NCBI RefSeq assembly: GCF_016863395.1
Contig: NZ_BOOU01000071.1
Location: forward strand, 38,507 to 102,506
Source of the DNA: Sphaerisporangium rufum
Lineage (GTDB): Bacteria; Actinomycetota; Actinomycetes; Streptosporangiales; Streptosporangiaceae
Length of the DNA stretch: 64,000 bases
Direction: 5' to 3'
Position numbers and translations under genes: made by a program. The notes under the pieces were generated by a model that saw only the letters and a list, made by a program, of their open reading frames with translations, made no database searches and was not told the DNA's origin. Positions 60,665 to 64,000 of this stretch are shown piece by piece. Numbering within the stretch: the first letter of the stretch is position 1; each line of letters starts with the position of its first letter.

Positions 60665-61723
60665 GTGAGCCCGACCCGCATGACCCCGGCCGATCCGGGA
60701 CCGTTCCGGCTGCGGCACGGCACCGGCGACCTGGCCACCGCGGCCGCGGCGCTGACCGGAGAGCTGCCCGCCCGCCCGCTGGCCGAGGTGCTGGCCAAGG
60801 CCAACCGGCAGACCACCCGCAAGGGCAAGACCACCGCCTTCGGCACCATGAGCCCGCCGCCGGCCGACTGGTACCGCTTCCAGCCCGGCGACGACGACAC
60901 CGCCGACTGGTACCCCCAGGGTGTCGCCGGCAGCTCCGAGGCGGGCCGGACCGACGTGCGGGCGCTCGCGGTCAGCTGGTACTGGAAGCCGGTCGGCGCG
61001 GCCGGCGAGCGCGGCGTGCGGATCTCCCTGGTCGACCTGGCCGGCGGCCGGTACCGGCACGTGCTGCTCGTCCACCCCGAGGCCGGGGGATCGTACCGGC
61101 CGGTCAACGTGCACGCCGGCGGCATCGCCTGGTACGGCGACCTGCTGTACGTCGCCGACACCGCCCGGGGCCTGCGGGTCTTCGACCTGCGCGCCATCCT
61201 GGAGGTCGACGGGGATGACGACCGGATCGGCCGGCAGGGCGGGAAGCACCACGCCTTCGGCTACCGGTACGTGCTGCCCCAGATGGACGCCTGGACGTCC
61301 TCGGGGGACGCCCGGTTCTCCTTCCTGTCGATCGACCGGACCACCACCCCGCACAGCCTGGTGTCCGGGGAGTACGTCGACCCGGCCGCCGACCCGGGCC
61401 GCACCGGGCGGGTGGCGCGCTGGCCGCTGTCCGCCGGCGGGACGCTGCTCGCCGGGGCCGGCGGGGAGGCGCCGGCCACCGAGACGCTGGCCATGCCGGC
61501 CGCCAAAATCCAGGGCGCGCTGTGCCTGGACGGCACCTGGTACCTCAGCCAGGCCGCCTCGGCGTCCCGCAACGGCGCGCTGCTGGTCGCCCGGCCCGGC
61601 AAGGCGGTCCAACGGCGCGGCTTCCCGGTGGGGCCGGAGGACCTGACCCACTGGGCCGGCGGGCGGATCTGGAGCGTCACCGAGTTCCGCGGCCGCCGGG
61701 CGCTGTTCGCCGTCCCGGCCTGA
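60665..61723 (+). CDS. Probable six-bladed beta-propeller protein, function unknown
   Basis: A 352-residue protein rich in short strands with repeated motifs of the kind GGIAWYGDLLYVADTARGLRVFDL and GALCLDGTWYLSQ and GRIWSVTEFRGRR, which read as blades of a beta-propeller. Near the N-terminus is YRFQPGDDDTADWYPQG. There is no signal peptide and no catalytic motif that I recognise. GTG 60665 follows GAGGGGG. Family is known in actinomycetes only as uncharacterised proteins. It starts 226 bp from the CBS gene; the intergenic AT-richer stretch at about 60545-60595 likely holds the promoter. Confidence 0.7.
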   Translation: MSPTRMTPADPGPFRLRHGTGDLATAAAALTGELPARPLAEVLAKANRQTTRKGKTTAFGTMSPPPADWYRFQPGDDDTADWYPQGVAGSSEAGRTDVRALAVSWYWKPVGAAGERGVRISLVDLAGGRYRHVLLVHPEAGGSYRPVNVHAGGIAWYGDLLYVADTARGLRVFDLRAILEVDGDDDRIGRQGGKHHAFGYRYVLPQMDAWTSSGDARFSFLSIDRTTTPHSLVSGEYVDPAADPGRTGRVARWPLSAGGTLLAGAGGEAPATETLAMPAAKIQGALCLDGTWYLSQAASASRNGALLVARPGKAVQRRGFPVGPEDLTHWAGGRIWSVTEFRGRRALFAVPA

Positions 61724-61878
61724 ACCGCCGCCGCGGCGGCGCCCGCCGGCGGGCCGGTGACCTGGCGGCCGAACCCCGGGCGGAACCAGGACCGCCGGAC
61801 CCCGGCACCGGCTCAGGGCCGTCCCTGACTCGACCCTGAAGTCGCGCCGCGCCCGTACCGCCGGGCGCCGCGGCGGCC

Positions 61879-61891
61879 TAGCGTGGGGGGC
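61879..61891 (+). promoter_or_regulatory. Leaderless -10 (TAGCGT) for the 54-residue membrane peptide
   Basis: TAGCGT (61879-61884) is followed by seven bases and the ATG at 61892. Confidence 0.5.
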
Positions 61892-62056
61892 ATGGGACGC
61901 ATACTTCTCCTCGCCGCCGGTGTCGTGGTCGCCTTTCTGCTGCTGGGCAGCGTGATCGGCTTCGTCGTCGGCGCGCTCAAGTGGGCACTGATCATCGGGA
62001 TCGTGGTGCTCGCCGTCATGGCGCTGGGCCGCATCCTCCGCTCCACCGGCTCGTGA
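61892..62056 (+). CDS. 54-residue membrane peptide with two hydrophobic helices
   Basis: A 54-residue peptide that begins MGRILLLAAGVVVAFLLLGS, has a short loop (KW) and a second helix of the LIIGIVVLAVMALG type, ending LRSTGS. Two transmembrane segments are likely. It is too short for standard length filters but has the right codon bias and a leaderless-type promoter. No name is recognised. It converges on the MurR-like regulator, and a stem of 15 bp follows the stop. Confidence 0.75.
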   Translation: MGRILLLAAGVVVAFLLLGSVIGFVVGALKWALIIGIVVLAVMALGRILRSTGS

Positions 62057-62063
62057 GGTCCGG

Positions 62064-62105
62064 CCCGCCGCCCGTCCTAGCCGTGCGGTCAGGACGGGCG
62101 GCGGG
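62064..62105. terminator. Bidirectional hairpin terminator
   Basis: A perfect 15-bp stem (62064-62078 with 62091-62105) around a 12-base loop ends both convergent genes; its right arm overlaps the last codons of the regulator gene. Confidence 0.7.
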
Positions 62106-62997
62106 CGCGGGGGCGGAAGTCGGCCTTGAACCGGCCGATGGCCGCCCGGGTGGCGTGCAGCGCGCCGTTGGACACCTCCGAGGTGCGCTGCGCCACCCCC
62201 ACGAAGACGTAGTCCACGATCAGCAGCTGGCTGATCCGGCTGGCCAGCGCGCCCGGCCGGAACGTGGTCTCCCGCCCGGCGGAGATCAGCACGTGCCCGC
62301 ACACCTCGGCCAGCGCCGACCGCGGGTTGTTGGTGATCGCCACGGTGGTCGCCCCGGCCAGGCCCGCCTGGCGCATCGGCTCCAGCACGTCGGGGGTCTC
62401 GCCGGTGCAGCTCACCCCGACCGCCACGTCACCCGGCTTCAGCAGCACCGCGCTGGTGAGCGCCAGGTGCGCGTCGGTGAATGCGTGCGCCGACAGGCCG
62501 ATGCGCAGCAGTTTCTGCGCCATGTCCATCGCGACCAGCCCGGAGGCGGCCACGCCGTAGACGTCGACCCGCCGGGCGCCGGTGATCGCGCCGACCACCT
62601 CGCCCAGTTGCTCGGGGGACAGCTGGGCGGCGGTGTCGGAGATGGCCTGCGCCTCGGCCCGGGTGACCTTGGCGATCACATCCGACAGCGGGTCGTCCGG
62701 CGCCAGGTCACCGGGGACCAGCCGGTCGGTGCCGCCCCGGCCGGTCGCCGCCGCGGCGGCCAGCGCCAGCCGCAGCTGCGAGTAGCCGGAGAAGCCGAGC
62801 ACCCGGGCGGTGCGCACGATGGTGGCCTCGCTGGTGCCGGAGGCGGCGCTCAGCTCGGTGATCGTGCTGCGGGCCACCGTCGCGGGATCGTCGAGGATGA
62901 GCCGGGCGACGATCTGCGCCGAGGGGGTGAGGGAGGGGAGGACGCCCCGCACCCGGGCGACCAGGTTCTCCGGGGTCGGGCGTTGGGGGTCGGTCAT
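62089..62997 (-). CDS. RpiR/MurR-family regulator with SIS domain
   Basis: A 302-residue regulator. Residues 1-80 are the RpiR-type helix-turn-helix (LTPSAQIVARLILDDPATVA, then ATIVRTARVLGFSGYSQLRL). The rest is a SIS sugar-isomerase domain (RVDVYGVAASGLVAMDMAQK; VGVSCTGETPDVLEPMRQA) that binds a phosphosugar, here probably a MurNAc- or GlcNAc-6-phosphate. AAGGA lies before ATG 62997. A palindrome just upstream is a likely operator. It follows a GH3 N-acetylhexosaminidase gene on the same strand, consistent with control of amino-sugar recycling. Confidence 0.88.
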   Translation of the reverse strand: MTDPQRPTPENLVARVRGVLPSLTPSAQIVARLILDDPATVARSTITELSAASGTSEATIVRTARVLGFSGYSQLRLALAAAAATGRGGTDRLVPGDLAPDDPLSDVIAKVTRAEAQAISDTAAQLSPEQLGEVVGAITGARRVDVYGVAASGLVAMDMAQKLLRIGLSAHAFTDAHLALTSAVLLKPGDVAVGVSCTGETPDVLEPMRQAGLAGATTVAITNNPRSALAEVCGHVLISAGRETTFRPGALASRISQLLIVDYVFVGVAQRTSEVSNGALHATRAAIGRFKADFRPRARRPS

Positions 62998-63007
62998 GCG
63001 ATTCCTT

Positions 63008-63024
63008 ATCTGTTACCGACAGAT
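63008..63024. promoter_or_regulatory. ATCTGT-N5-ACAGAT operator ahead of the RpiR/MurR gene
   Basis: A perfect 6-bp inverted repeat with five central bases (63008-63024) lies 11 bp upstream of the regulator start and overlaps a -10-like TAATCT on the minus strand. It is well placed for self-repression. It is the most regular palindrome in that intergenic region. Confidence 0.55.
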
Positions 63025-63135
63025 TACTCATTCCTGGTGCTCGGTGGACCTTCGCTCTCCCTGGTAGGGGCCGCCCGGCGCGGGCAGGGGAGGCCGGTGG
63101 TCCGGCCGGGCGCAGCAGGGCGGACGGCGCCGGGA

Positions 63136-64000
63136 TCAGGGCTCGGTGAGCCACTCGGCGGCGGCCAGCGCGGAGACCCGCGAGTCGCCGCCGGTGGCCA
63201 GGTGCACCGCCCCCGCCGCCGGGCCGGGCAGCCCGGTCTCCACGACCACCGCGTCCGGGCGGACGCGGACGATCTCGGCCAGCGCCCGCGCCATCCAGGC
63301 GTGCCGGTGCGCGTCGTGGGTGACCACCACCACCGGTCGCCCGGCGAGCTCGGCCGCGCCCGGCGGCGCGGGCCGGTCCGGGCGCAGCGCCACCCGCCGG
63401 GTACCGGGCAGCCGGGCCGCCAGCGCCGTCCCCGGCCCGAAGGGCGCGCCGCTCTCGATCGCCCGGTGCGGCCGGGCGCTCATCTCGACGACCACGGGCG
63501 GCTCGGCGATCACCGGGCGGCGCGGTGCCGCGGGGCAGGTGACGCGCAGCGCCCGGCGCGCCGCCGCCAGCCCGAGCCGGGACACCCGATGGGCCGGGTC
63601 CAGCGGGACCGGTGCCGCCGCGGCGGCCGCCCGCCGGCCCGCGGCCGCGGCATGCCAGTCCGCCAGCGCGTCCACCCGCCCGGTCGCCTCGGCCAGCCGC
63701 TCCTCGGCCAGGGCACCCTCGTGCACCGCCCGGACGATCGCCGCGCGCAGCGCCGCGACGTTCTCCCCGCCGGGAGAGGTGATGCCCACGCACACCGCGT
63801 CCGCGCCGGCGGCCAGTGCCCGCACCGCGATCTCCGGCTGGGGGAGCATCGCGGCGACCGCCCCCATCTCGATGGCGTCGGTGACGGCCAGACCGGTGAA
63901 GCCGAGCCGCTCGCGCAGCAGGCCGGTGAGCACCCGGCGGCTCAGCGAGGCGGGCAGTTCGGGGTCCAGGGCGGGCACCAGCAGGTGGCCGCACATGATC
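63136..64000 (-). CDS. GH3 beta-N-acetylhexosaminidase (NagZ-like), N-terminus outside window
   Basis: At least 286 residues of a family 3 glycoside hydrolase, with the N-terminal part beyond the window end. CGHLLVPALDPELPASLS precedes LGFTGLAVTDAIEMGAV, whose Asp (VTDA) is the nucleophile of NagZ-type enzymes. The next ~190 residues extend past the compact ~340-residue NagZ form into a second C-terminal domain (VVEMSARPHRAIE, VVVVTHDAHRH), as in actinomycete two-domain GH3 enzymes. It should remove GlcNAc from muropeptides or chitin. The MurR-like gene follows on the same strand. Confidence 0.85.
   Translation of the reverse strand, partial: IMCGHLLVPALDPELPASLSRRVLTGLLRERLGFTGLAVTDAIEMGAVAAMLPQPEIAVRALAAGADAVCVGITSPGGENVAALRAAIVRAVHEGALAEERLAEATGRVDALADWHAAAAGRRAAAAAAPVPLDPAHRVSRLGLAAARRALRVTCPAAPRRPVIAEPPVVVEMSARPHRAIESGAPFGPGTALAARLPGTRRVALRPDRPAPPGAAELAGRPVVVVTHDAHRHAWMARALAEIVRVRPDAVVVETGLPGPAAGAVHLATGGDSRVSALAAAEWLTEP

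Overview
The window is a stretch of very GC-rich chromosome (roughly three quarters G+C by eye) from a Gram-positive actinomycete. The gene content points to a Streptosporangiales-like soil or thermophilic actinomycete: divergent glgC and glgM as in mycobacteria, an ECF sigma factor with a zinc anti-sigma partner, a P450 with its own ferredoxin, a secreted GH12 cellulase behind a perfect CelR-type operator (as in Thermobifida), and an NAD-linked formate dehydrogenase. The genus is an inference. There is no phage, transposase, integrase or CRISPR array, and most intervals read as ordinary chromosome.

Layout. 1-4600: a cut-off acidic protein, an AAA ATPase with a nuclease-like tail, glgC diverging from glgM, and a tiny membrane peptide. 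4751-9691: pgeF, an acyltransferase-3 membrane protein, a NarL-type two-component system and a GNAT acetyltransferase. 9964-14752: a di-haem-type membrane protein coupled to a NuoF-ferredoxin fusion, then anti-sigma/ECF sigma diverging from a DUF4142 protein that carries a TGAACC-N16-CGTATT promoter. 14893-25047: cholesterol-oxidase-like GMC enzyme with an alpha/beta hydrolase, a large LuxR (LAL) regulator, TetR diverging from P450-ferredoxin, and two paralogous lipoproteins, one with a His/Met hexapeptide repeat. 25291-34018: a DUF1996 secreted protein, a 50-residue Asp/Trp-rich secreted peptide, an ABC exporter, an FeS-type photolyase, a STAS protein and a secreted 5'-nucleotidase. 34208-43653: amine-oxidase-like flavoprotein, SRPBCC protein, enolase-superfamily enzyme, and a pyruvate-oxidase-like TPP enzyme directly coupled to a giant D-lactate/glycolate dehydrogenase. 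43709-51932: a decayed FAD/NAD-binding gene with nine 9-bp repeats, an HHH protein, tRNA-Gly and tRNA-Val, an ACT protein, a Dus enzyme, a DUF3516 helicase, a rhomboid, a nucleotidyltransferase and a DDN-like protein. 52097-64000: an NAD-binding SDR-like protein, the cellulase, fdhB-fdhA, a CBS-BON protein, a probable beta-propeller protein, a 54-residue membrane peptide, an RpiR/MurR regulator and the C-terminal part of a GH3 N-acetylhexosaminidase.

How genes work together. Redox chemistry dominates: NADH- or formate-linked flavo-iron-sulfur proteins (10728, 55070, 56889), lactate and pyruvate oxidation (38267-43112), and P450 oxidation (22429). A second recurring theme is expression: at least eight genes have a TANNNT -10 hexamer exactly 6-7 nt before the start codon, which implies leaderless mRNAs. 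The less explained items are the cytochrome b/NuoF-ferredoxin pair, the His/Met-repeat lipoprotein pair, and the Asp/Trp peptide beside the DUF1996 gene.
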